Shown: one piece after another, positions 19,833 to 27,338 of the stretch
Layout: each line of letters starts with the position of its first letter
Position numbering within the stretch: position 1 is the first letter of the stretch
Origin: Brevundimonas sp. MYb52
GTDB lineage: Bacteria > Pseudomonadota > Alphaproteobacteria > Caulobacterales > Caulobacteraceae
Assembly (NCBI RefSeq): GCF_002979535.1
Contig: NZ_PCPB01000015.1
Coordinates: 1-64,000, forward strand
Length of the DNA: 64,000 nucleotides
Direction of reading: 5' to 3'
Position numbers and translations under genes: made by a program
Notes under the pieces: model-generated
The model's database searches: none
The model's input: only the letters and a program-made list of their open reading frames with translations
Told to the model about the DNA's origin: nothing

Positions 19833-20864
19833 CTAGAGAGCGACCTCGGCCCGGCGCTCGGCGCTAAGCAGGCCCGCCTCCAACACCTCCATCACCGCCA
19901 CGGCTTCACCGGGCGGGACAGGATTGGGCGCGCCGCCCTGGATGGCGCGGGCGACAGCGGCGTAATAGGCGGGATAGTCGCCCGGCGGTCCCGCCACAGC
20001 ATCTTGCGCCCCGGTCGCACCGTCGATGACGACGCCGGGGCGAGAATCGACGCCCCAGCCCGAAGCGCCCGGCGTCAGGCCCGACTTCAGCAGATCTTCC
20101 TGAACATCCAGCCCGATCTTCAGCCAACTGGCCCGCGCTCCGTGGACGGCAAAGCGCGCGTCGGGCGCTGGCGTCGTCATGTCAGCGTGCAGGATGACCC
20201 GCTTATCGGCGTAACGCAGCACGGCGTGGGCGTAGTCGGTCGCGCGACCGCCAGGCCGCAGGATCGCCAGATCGCAGGTCACGCCCAGCGGGCGCCCGAA
20301 CAGGACCAGGGCCTGATCAATCAGATGCGGCCCCAGATCATACCAGATGCCGGCGCCCGGCCCGTCGCCCTCGCGCCAACGGTCGCGCACCTCGGGCCGC
20401 CAGCGGTTGAAGCTGCTCTCGAAGCGCAGCACCGGCCCCAGCCGATCCTCGGCGATCAGGGTCTGCAAGGTCAGGAAGTCAGCGTCCCAGCGACGATTGT
20501 GGAAGACGGACAACAGCAGGCCGCGCATCTCGGCCAGGGCCGCCAGATGGCGCGCCTCGGCGGCGGTCAGGGTGAAGGGCTTGTCGACCACCACCGCCTT
20601 GCCAGCCTTCAACGCCGCCTCGGCCTGCCCGGCGTGCAGGTCGTTGGGCGTGGCCAGGACGATCAGGTCGATAGCGGGATCGGTCAGGGCCTGATCGAGC
20701 GAGGCCAGGACGCGCGCGTCCGGCCAGGCGGCAGCCACCGCCTCGACCTGACGGCTGACCACCGCCTCCAGACTCATGGCCGGGCAAGCAGCGATCAGGG
20801 GCGCATGAAAGGTCCGCCCGGCGTAGCCGAACCCGACCAGCGCCGCGCGAACCGGAGGGGCCAC
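19833..20864 (-). CDS. Gfo/Idh/MocA-family oxidoreductase
   Basis: The 343-aa NAD(P)-dependent dehydrogenase has an N-terminal Rossmann fold (AALVGFGYAGRTFHAPLI) and the family motif VVVDKPFTLTAAEARHLAAL, whose EKP-equivalent lysine is catalytic. The C-terminal half contains GIWYDLGPHLIDQALVLFG. It most resembles YdgJ/IolW-type scyllo-inositol or sugar dehydrogenases. The start codon is GTG, 5 bases after the nrdB stop, so it is probably co-transcribed with nrdB, although no functional link is evident. The substrate is uncertain. Confidence 0.9.
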   Translation of the reverse strand: MAPPVRAALVGFGYAGRTFHAPLIAACPAMSLEAVVSRQVEAVAAAWPDARVLASLDQALTDPAIDLIVLATPNDLHAGQAEAALKAGKAVVVDKPFTLTAAEARHLAALAEMRGLLLSVFHNRRWDADFLTLQTLIAEDRLGPVLRFESSFNRWRPEVRDRWREGDGPGAGIWYDLGPHLIDQALVLFGRPLGVTCDLAILRPGGRATDYAHAVLRYADKRVILHADMTTPAPDARFAVHGARASWLKIGLDVQEDLLKSGLTPGASGWGVDSRPGVVIDGATGAQDAVAGPPGDYPAYYAAVARAIQGGAPNPVPPGEAVAVMEVLEAGLLSAERRAEVAL

Positions 20865-20869
20865 GCCGA

Positions 20870-21913
20870 TCAGCCCTCGGCGGTCTCGCGACGCTTCATC
20901 ATGGCGTCGAAGCTGTCCCAGACGCCGTCGGCGCCGTGCCAGGACCCTTGGGTCGCGGCCTTGGAGTATTCGGTCGCGCGGGCCTCGAAGAAGTTGGCGT
21001 GCTCGACGCCCGACAGCAGCGACTGCAGCCAGGGCAGAGGGTTTTCCGTCACGCCATAGACTTCCGGCAGTTGCAGTTGGCGCAGGCGCCAGTCGGCGAT
21101 GAAGCGGATGTATTGCTTGATGTCGTCCGGCGTCATGCCGTTCACCGGGCCCATTTCGAAGGCCAGGTCGATGAACTTGTCTTCCATCTCGACCACGGTC
21201 TTGCAGCAGTCGACGATGTCGTCGGCCACGGCCTTGGTGACGGCGCCCGTCTCCTTGTTGAAGGCGTGGTAGAGCTTAATGATGCCTTCGCAGTGCAGGC
21301 TCTCGTCGCGCACCGACCAGCTGACGATCTGGCCCATGCCCTTCATCTTCGACTGACGCGGGAAGTTCATCAGCATGGCGAAGCTGGCGAACAGCTGCAG
21401 GCCTTCGGAGAAGCCGCCGAACATGGCCAGGGTGCGACAGATGTCGGCGTCGGTCTCGACCCCGAACTGACCCATGAAGTCATGCTTGTCGCGCATGGCC
21501 TCGTATTCCATGAAGGCGCCGAACTCGCTCTCGGGCATGCCGATGGTTTCGAGCAGCAGGGCGTAGGCCGCAATATGGATGGTCTCCATATTGGCGAAGG
21601 ACGCCAGCATCATCTTCACTTCGGTCGGTTTGAACACCCGACCGTAGCGCTCCATGTAGTTGTCCTGAACCTCGATGTCGGCCTGGGTGAAGAAGCGGAA
21701 GATCTGCGTCAGCAGGTTGCGCTCGCTGTCGGTCAGGTTGGCGGCCCAGTCCTTGACGTCCTCGCCCAGCGGCACCTCCTCGGGCATCCAGTGGACCTGC
21801 TGCTGCTTCTTCCACATGTCGAAGGCCCACGGATAGCGGAAGGGCTTGTAAGCCGCCGAAGGCGTCAGCAGTCCGGCCGTTCCGGGGCGGATGATCGAGG
21901 AGTGGGCGTTCAT
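20870..21913 (-). CDS. nrdB: Class I ribonucleotide reductase beta subunit
   Basis: The 347-aa beta subunit houses the metal cofactor that starts radical transfer in dNTP synthesis. Ligand-bearing helices are visible: ADIEVQDNYMERYGRVF, FANMETIHIAAYALLLETIG, EAMRDKHDFM and the signature SVRDESLHCEGIIKLYH. I prefer ATG 21913 (AGGT site 7 bases upstream) over the adjacent TTG. No ATP-cone is present. The partner nrdA lies about 5 kb away on the other strand. A NrdR-box-like palindrome about 110 bases upstream matches one before nrdA, and a GANTC site lies at 21930. Confidence 0.95.
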   Translation of the reverse strand: MNAHSSIIRPGTAGLLTPSAAYKPFRYPWAFDMWKKQQQVHWMPEEVPLGEDVKDWAANLTDSERNLLTQIFRFFTQADIEVQDNYMERYGRVFKPTEVKMMLASFANMETIHIAAYALLLETIGMPESEFGAFMEYEAMRDKHDFMGQFGVETDADICRTLAMFGGFSEGLQLFASFAMLMNFPRQSKMKGMGQIVSWSVRDESLHCEGIIKLYHAFNKETGAVTKAVADDIVDCCKTVVEMEDKFIDLAFEMGPVNGMTPDDIKQYIRFIADWRLRQLQLPEVYGVTENPLPWLQSLLSGVEHANFFEARATEYSKAATQGSWHGADGVWDSFDAMMKRRETAEG

Positions 21914-22018
21914 CAAAATGACCTGAAGCGAATCCGGGAGAAGCGAGTTTCACCATGCGTCCGGCGAGGCGCGGCGCCAAGTCGAAACCGGCCTATCTTG
22001 CGATCAAATTTATCTATG

Positions 22019-22034
22019 ACGCTAGATATGGTGT
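22019..22034. promoter_or_regulatory. NrdR-box-like palindrome upstream of nrdB
   Basis: The 16-base sequence ACGCTAGATATGGTGT fits the ACACnATATnTnGTGT pattern of NrdR boxes on the minus strand. It differs by one base from the box before nrdA (27274-27289, read in reverse). It lies 106 bases upstream of nrdB and 34 bases upstream of the divergent glutathione-transferase gene. No convincing second box is seen at the usual three-turn spacing. Confidence 0.65.
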
Positions 22035-22067
22035 GAAGGTCGCAATCATGTGGGGAGAAGCCTGGGG

Positions 22068-22712
22068 ATGAGTTTCACGATTTACGGCGCCGCTGGCTCG
22101 GGATCGGTCCCGGTTGAGGCGGCCATGACCCTGATCGGACTGGACTATCGCGTCATTGAAGCCGTGACCTGGGAGGGCGAGGCCGAGCGCGACAAGGTCG
22201 CCGTCGTCAACCCGATGCGCCAGATCCCGGCCCTGGTTCTTCCCAGCGGCGAGACGATCACCGAAAGCGCCGCCATCCTGATCTGGCTGGCTGACGCCTA
22301 TCCGCAGGCGCGGCTGGCTCCGAGCATCGACGATCCCCGCCGGGCGCAGTTCCTGCGCTGGATGAGCTTCATCCCCGCCTCCATCTATTCGATGTTCTGG
22401 GTGCGGGACGTGCCGTCGCGATTGGTCGGCGACGACGCGGCGGCGCAGGCGGAACTGAAGCAGCGCACGCTTGAGCGCATCGCCGACTGCTGGCGCGTGA
22501 TGGACAGCCAGATCACGCCGGGCCGCTTCCTGCTGGGCGAAGAGCTGAGCGTGCTGGACCTCTACGTCGCCGTCGCCAGTCGCTGGACGCCGCGCCGGGC
22601 GCGCTTTGCCGCCGAGGCCCCGCGCATGGCCGAGGTCGTGCGCCGGGTCGACGCCCTGCCCGCGCTGCGAGATTTCTGGGCCGAACGCTTCCCGTTCGAG
22701 GACGAGCCCTAG
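22068..22712 (+). CDS. Glutathione S-transferase family protein (second)
   Basis: This 214-aa protein has the thioredoxin-like N-terminal half (MSFTIYGAAGSGSVPVEAAM, then NPMRQIPALVLPSGETITES, residues about 50-70) and a helical C-terminal domain with ELSVLDLYVAVASRW. The Ser/Gly-rich start suggests a serine- or cysteine-type active site near residue 10. The first GST in the window (3440-4051) is only distantly similar. The gene is divergent from nrdB across the NrdR-like box. Its 3' end overlaps the convergent hybrid kinase by 4 bases. The substrate is unknown. Confidence 0.88.
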   Translation: MSFTIYGAAGSGSVPVEAAMTLIGLDYRVIEAVTWEGEAERDKVAVVNPMRQIPALVLPSGETITESAAILIWLADAYPQARLAPSIDDPRRAQFLRWMSFIPASIYSMFWVRDVPSRLVGDDAAAQAELKQRTLERIADCWRVMDSQITPGRFLLGEELSVLDLYVAVASRWTPRRARFAAEAPRMAEVVRRVDALPALRDFWAERFPFEDEP

Positions 22713-24820
22713 GCCGCCGCCCGCTCCATGCGGGTCGCCGCCGCCTGCATGGCCTGATCAATGGCGGCGTAGAGCCGGACATGGGTGATCGGCTTGGCCA
22801 GGTGACCGTCCATGCCGGCGTTGCGGCAACGGGCGGCGTCCTCGGGCATGGCGTCGGCGGTCACGGCCAGGATCGGCGCCGCCGCGACAGGCGTGTCCAG
22901 GGCGCGGATCCGCTCGGTCGCCGCCAGACCGTCCAGACGCGGCATCCGCAGGTCCATCAGGATCAGGTCGAAGTCGCCCGACTGCGCCTGTTCGACCGCC
23001 TCGACCCCGTCCGCAGCCTCCACAGTCTCGCAGTCGGCGGCGGCCAGCATCAGCCGCATCATCTCGCGATTGACCGGGTGGTCATCGACAATCAAGACGC
23101 GCAGCGCCCGGTCAACCTCGGCGGCAGGGGCGGCTTCCTGCGTCACCGTCACCGGCGCCAGGGGAAGGCTGAGGGTAAAGGTCGAGCCGCGTCCCGGCGC
23201 GCTGTCGACCACGATCCGTCCGCCCATGCGGCGCATCTGGGCCAGGGCCAGGGGCAGACCGACACCCGCGCCGATATGTTCGCGGCGCAGCGAGTCGTCG
23301 CTCTGGGCGAAGGCTTCGAACAGGCGCGGCATGAAGACAGGATCAATGCCGCAACCCGTGTCGGCAACCTCGATCATCAAGGCGTTTCCGTCATGCCGCG
23401 CCGTCACGCGAACCTCGCCCTGATCGGTGAACTTGACGGCGTTGGCGATCAAATGGTGCAGGGCCTGACGCAGACGCCGGCGGTCGCCGCTGAAACCGCC
23501 CCTGGCGCTGGCCTCGACGATCAGGGTCAGGGGCAGACCCTTGGCTTCCGCGTTCAGCCGCGACGGCGCCGCCGCCTCGTCCAGCAGGCTCGCCACGCTC
23601 AGGGGCTCCTGGGCGACGTCTTCGCCGCCGCGCGAGAACTCCAGCACGTCTTCGACCAGCATCAGCATGGCCTCGCCCGAACGACTGATGGCCTCGATCT
23701 GCGGCCGCACGTCGGCGGGCAGGTCATCCCGGCGAGACAACAGGTCGGCATAGCCGGCGATGCCGTTGAGCGGCGTGCGCATCTCATGGCTCATCAAGGC
23801 CAGGAAACGGGACTTGGCGGCGTCAGAGCGTTCGGCCCGCGCCTGGGCCTCGACCGCTGCCCGGGTCCGCACCTGCAGACGCGCGATCAGACGGTGGCGC
23901 TCGCTCATGACGGCGCTCAGCGGCAGGGCGATCACCACCAGGGCCAGAAGGAAGGTATGGTAGAAGCCCATCAGGCGCATGCGCGGCGGAACGGCCGCCA
24001 GTTCGGGCACATCGGCGACGGGCGTCAGGAGAATGGGCCCATGCCCCGTCAAGGTGCTCACGCCGCTGATCACCATGACCATGATCAAGCCCAGCGCCGT
24101 CCACGGCGGCGACAGACGAAGGGCGATCAGCATCAGCGGCGGCACCACGGCAAGCGCCAGGGCGGCGGGTTGGCGGAAGACCCAGATCGAGATCGCCCCC
24201 AGCAGCAGGAAGAGGCCAATCGTCTCTAACGGCCCGGCCGAGCGTTCCTCGCGGAAGCGATGCGCCCGCGCCAGCAACAGCAGGCTGGGCGTGACGATCA
24301 GCAGGCCCAACAATTCCATGGTGAACATGTGCTGCCAGACGAAGGCGGCCATGGGCGGGCTGTAGCCGCGCAGTTCGATCCCCATGAGGACCGCAATGCT
24401 GGTGGTCAGGAAGACCGTCGGCGCCGCCGCGAACACGACGAAGGCGAACAGACGGCGCGGTCGCCGCATGTCCAGGGCCGCGCCGCCGAAACGACGGGCC
24501 AGAAGGCCAGCGATCAGGACCTGGCCCAGGTTCAACACCACATTGGTCCAGAGGAAGGGCAGGCTGTCGCCGCGCAGAACATTGCTGCCCAGGTTCAGCG
24601 CCACACAGGTCAGCAGGACAGCGATGGCCTTGCGTCGCCGAAGCTGCAGCAGGGCCGCCAGCATGACGCCGTTGGCGGGCCAGACGATCACGGCCTGGAA
24701 GGTTTCGGCGCTCCATTGACCAAGCAGAAGACAGGCGACGAACAGAAGGACATAGGCGACAGGCGGCGGCCCCGCCTCTCGCCCTGCATCATGGCGAAAC
24801 AACCGCCAGCGTCCTTCCAT
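22709..24820 (-). CDS. MASE1-type hybrid sensor histidine kinase/response regulator
   Basis: The 703-aa hybrid kinase begins with a MASE1-like membrane sensor of about eight helices (residues about 20-310; TFQAVIVWPANGVMLAALLQ is typical). It then has a HisKA domain with phospho-His in LALMSHEMRTPLNG, an ATPase domain (ALHHLIANAVKFTDQG; DTGCGIDPVFMPRLFEAF; GAGVGLPLALAQMR) and a C-terminal receiver (VLIVDDHPVNREM, phospho-Asp in LILMDLRMPRLDG, Lys in HLAKPI). ATG 24820 has a GAGG site. There is no output domain, so phosphate probably passes to a separate phosphotransfer protein. The signal is unknown. Confidence 0.92.
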   Translation of the reverse strand: MEGRWRLFRHDAGREAGPPPVAYVLLFVACLLLGQWSAETFQAVIVWPANGVMLAALLQLRRRKAIAVLLTCVALNLGSNVLRGDSLPFLWTNVVLNLGQVLIAGLLARRFGGAALDMRRPRRLFAFVVFAAAPTVFLTTSIAVLMGIELRGYSPPMAAFVWQHMFTMELLGLLIVTPSLLLLARAHRFREERSAGPLETIGLFLLLGAISIWVFRQPAALALAVVPPLMLIALRLSPPWTALGLIMVMVISGVSTLTGHGPILLTPVADVPELAAVPPRMRLMGFYHTFLLALVVIALPLSAVMSERHRLIARLQVRTRAAVEAQARAERSDAAKSRFLALMSHEMRTPLNGIAGYADLLSRRDDLPADVRPQIEAISRSGEAMLMLVEDVLEFSRGGEDVAQEPLSVASLLDEAAAPSRLNAEAKGLPLTLIVEASARGGFSGDRRRLRQALHHLIANAVKFTDQGEVRVTARHDGNALMIEVADTGCGIDPVFMPRLFEAFAQSDDSLRREHIGAGVGLPLALAQMRRMGGRIVVDSAPGRGSTFTLSLPLAPVTVTQEAAPAAEVDRALRVLIVDDHPVNREMMRLMLAAADCETVEAADGVEAVEQAQSGDFDLILMDLRMPRLDGLAATERIRALDTPVAAAPILAVTADAMPEDAARCRNAGMDGHLAKPITHVRLYAAIDQAMQAAATRMERAAA

Positions 24821-24921
24821 GCTCGAACCTCGCCCCATCCCCGAGCAGATCGTGGGGTCCAAGTGTAAAAAAATCCTGTTCTTCGGAATGCGCGGAATCG
24901 CTTAGGACCAAGGTCGAAGAC

Positions 24922-26241
24922 CTAGATCAGGCCCAGCGTCCGAGCCTCCGCCTCAAGTCCCTCGCGGAACTGCGGCGCGGCCAGGCCGATCAGGGCGCGA
25001 GCGCGCTGGTCGGCCGTCAGACCGCGTAGATTGACCCAGCCATGCTCGGTGACAACGATCTGGGTGTCGTTGCGCGGCGTGGTCACGGGACCGTCCAGAC
25101 GGGCGACAATGCGCGAGGCCGTCCCTCTGGCTGCGGTCGAATGACAGGCGATGATCGACTTTCCGCCCTCGGAGGCCGAGGCGCCGCGCACGAAGTCCAG
25201 CTGGCCTCCCGAGGCCGTATATTGGCGCCCATTCAGATACTCCGAGCAGCAGGCGCCGAAGAGGTCGATCTGCAAGGTGGCGTTGACCGAAACCATCTTA
25301 TCGTTGCGCGCGATCACCGCCGGGTCGTTCACATAATCGACCGGATGGGCCTCCAACGCCGGGTTCTCGTGCAGGAAGTCATAGGTGCCATGGTCGCCCA
25401 TGGCGAAGGTGAAGACGGTCTTGCCGGGGTGCAGGGTCTTTCGGGCGTTGGTCACGACCCCCGCCTGCATCAGCGCGACCAGACCCGGCGTCAGCAGCTC
25501 GGTGTGGATGCCCAGGTCGGCATGGTCGTGCAGGGCAGCGCAGACCGAATCCGGCAAGGCGCCTATGCCCATCTGCAAGGTCGAGCCGTCCTCGATCAGG
25601 CCGGCGATGAGGCCGCCGATGACCAGATCCTGCGGCTGCTGCGGGGCCTTGCCCGCCTCCAGCAGGGGCGCGGCGTGCTCGACCAGGGCCGTGACCTGGG
25701 AGACATGGATCCGGCAGTCGCCAAATACACGCGGCATATGCGGATTGACCTCCAGGATCACCCGCTGGGCCGTCTTCGAGGCCGCAAGCGCATAGTCGGT
25801 ATTGGTCCCGAAGCTGAAATAACCGTCGGCGTCCATCGGCGAGACCGTGGCCAGCAGGGTGTCGACGCCGATTTCCCGCGTCAGGACCTTGGGCGTCTGC
25901 TGGAAACCGGTCGGCACGAACCAGACGGCCTGCCGCCCTTCCTCAATCCCGCGCGCCTCCAGCTTCCGTTCGATGGCCCCGTGGAACAGGCTGTGAGGGC
26001 GTAGGCGGTCGGTCAGGTCGAAACGCAGCACCGTGTCGCCGGCGATGGCCGTGGACAGCAGGTAGTAGATGTTGATGTCGCCGACCTCACGCGCCTCAGC
26101 CCGGTCGGCCAGGGCCTTGAGCAGGGCAGGCGGCTGGCCGACCCCCAAGGCCATGGCCACCTTGGCGCCCGACGGGATCAGGGCGGCGGCGGCGGCCGGC
26201 GACATTAGTCGTTCTGCATACTGGGCAGCGAAATCGGTCAT
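24922..26241 (-). CDS. Acetyl-CoA hydrolase/transferase family (CoA-transferase)
   Basis: The 439-aa protein belongs to the Cat1/4-hydroxybutyrate CoA-transferase family of two alpha/beta domains. It shows VAMALGVGQPPALLKALADR, the glycine-rich LQMGIGALPDSVCAALHDH and the VTEHGWVNLRGLTADQRARAL motif near the C-terminus. The catalytic glutamate should lie in the CoA-binding C-terminal half. It moves CoA between acetyl-CoA and another short acid such as succinate, propionate or 4-hydroxybutyrate. A GGAAG site precedes the ATG. It stands alone between the hybrid kinase and a PAP2 phosphatase, so context does not fix the acid. Confidence 0.88.
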   Translation of the reverse strand: MTDFAAQYAERLMSPAAAAALIPSGAKVAMALGVGQPPALLKALADRAEAREVGDINIYYLLSTAIAGDTVLRFDLTDRLRPHSLFHGAIERKLEARGIEEGRQAVWFVPTGFQQTPKVLTREIGVDTLLATVSPMDADGYFSFGTNTDYALAASKTAQRVILEVNPHMPRVFGDCRIHVSQVTALVEHAAPLLEAGKAPQQPQDLVIGGLIAGLIEDGSTLQMGIGALPDSVCAALHDHADLGIHTELLTPGLVALMQAGVVTNARKTLHPGKTVFTFAMGDHGTYDFLHENPALEAHPVDYVNDPAVIARNDKMVSVNATLQIDLFGACCSEYLNGRQYTASGGQLDFVRGASASEGGKSIIACHSTAARGTASRIVARLDGPVTTPRNDTQIVVTEHGWVNLRGLTADQRARALIGLAAPQFREGLEAEARTLGLI

Positions 26242-26308
26242 GGCGCTTCCTCGAACGGCCGTTGGGCTCTGTTCGCTCCGTTATCCGGCGCCCGCCGTCT
26301 TCCAACCG

Positions 26309-27058
26309 CTAGACATTGGTCGAAGGTGCGTCCTGCAAGGGTGCGCCATGCAGTCGTTGGCGACGCCCCACGGCATAGGCGATCAGCCACAACAGCATGG
26401 CCCAGGCCGCGCCCACGCTCCATCCGGCGAAAACGTCCGAGGCCCAGTGCGCCCCCAGATAGATGCGGGTCAGGCCGATCAGCAGGGCGATCAGGATGGC
26501 GCAACCCAGGACATAGGCCTTCAACCGCTTGGTCGGCACGGCGCGCGTCAGCATGACCCCCAGCGTCAGATAGAAGACGGTCGACAGCAGGGCATGGCCT
26601 GAGGGGAAGCTCGCGTTCAGGGTCTCGACCGCCTGAAACTCCAGCGGCGGGCGGTCGCGCTCGAACAGGGCCTTCAAGCCTTCGCTCAGCGCCACCCCGC
26701 CGGCCAGACCAATGACCAGCAGCAGGGCCGACAGCCGCTTGCCCTGGATCAGCAGGAAGCCCAGGGCGATCAAGGCGAACAGGGTCAGGACCGAAATCCC
26801 GCCCAGGGACGTCAGGTCGGCCGCCGCCTCATGCAGCCACCACGGCCCCCAGGGCCGGCCTGGATCATCGGCGAAGGGCCGCACGGCGTGCAGCACCGCC
26901 TGGTCAAAGGCCTGACCATCGGCCTCGCGCATGTCGTCGGCCACCTCGATAAAGGTCAGGGTGCCCAGGGCCACGACCAGCAGGGCGGCGACGGCGGCGA
27001 TTTCGGTGCGGGCCACGCGCAGGGCGCGGGTCAGGAAGGCGGTCGGATGCGGAGCCAT
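26309..27058 (-). CDS. PAP2-family membrane phosphatase
   Basis: The 249-aa inner-membrane protein has about six helices and the three PAP2 catalytic motifs: KALFERDRPP (KxxxxxxRP), SFPSGHALLST (PSGH) and TRIYLGAHWASDVFAGW (SRxxxxxHxxxD). It would dephosphorylate a lipid phosphate at the periplasmic face, such as undecaprenyl pyrophosphate (BacA-independent recycling), phosphatidic acid or phosphatidylglycerol phosphate. It is divergent from nrdA, with 280 bases between. The substrate is not determined. Confidence 0.92.
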   Translation of the reverse strand: MAPHPTAFLTRALRVARTEIAAVAALLVVALGTLTFIEVADDMREADGQAFDQAVLHAVRPFADDPGRPWGPWWLHEAAADLTSLGGISVLTLFALIALGFLLIQGKRLSALLLVIGLAGGVALSEGLKALFERDRPPLEFQAVETLNASFPSGHALLSTVFYLTLGVMLTRAVPTKRLKAYVLGCAILIALLIGLTRIYLGAHWASDVFAGWSVGAAWAMLLWLIAYAVGRRQRLHGAPLQDAPSTNV

Positions 27059-27157
27059 GGGCCGCTAACGGCCAAGCTGAAGCTGCGTTCCCTCGCCCCC
27101 GAGATCACGCGCTTGTGATCGTGCATATCCGTCGGCTTGGCGGTTGTCTTTTCCGAC

Positions 27158-27166
27158 TTTTCCACA
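27158..27166 (+). promoter_or_regulatory. DnaA-box-like site in the nrdA upstream region
   Basis: TTTTCCACA differs by one base from the DnaA consensus TTATCCACA. A weaker inverted partner (TGTGGACCC, 27185-27193) follows, and between them at 27180-27184 is GAATC, a GANTC site of the kind methylated by CcrM in Caulobacterales. Together these fit cell-cycle control of nrdA, but none is proven by sequence. Confidence 0.35.
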
Positions 27167-27273
27167 GCCCCCGGCCGGTGAATCTGTGGACCCCACATCG
27201 CCCCGGCAAGATCAAGTCTTTACCTGGCATTAGCGATATGCGCCCATACATCTAGCCGAGCACGGGAACAGAG

Positions 27274-27289
27274 ACACCATATCTAGTGT
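27274..27289. promoter_or_regulatory. NrdR-box-like palindrome upstream of nrdA
   Basis: ACACCATATCTAGTGT is a near-palindrome matching the NrdR consensus. It sits 49 bases before the nrdA start. A weak half-match sharing ATCTAG lies exactly 31 bases upstream (27243-27258), the three-turn spacing expected for NrdR pairs. The same sequence, one base changed, precedes nrdB. Confidence 0.75.
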
Positions 27290-27338
27290 TTCAAACCGGC
27301 ACGGTCTTCTTACGATTTTGATCGGGGCAAGGATCAAC

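Noticed and set aside
22781..24229. 482-residue frame antisense to the hybrid kinase
   Set aside because: No domain and biased composition; the kinase strand shows all expected motifs.
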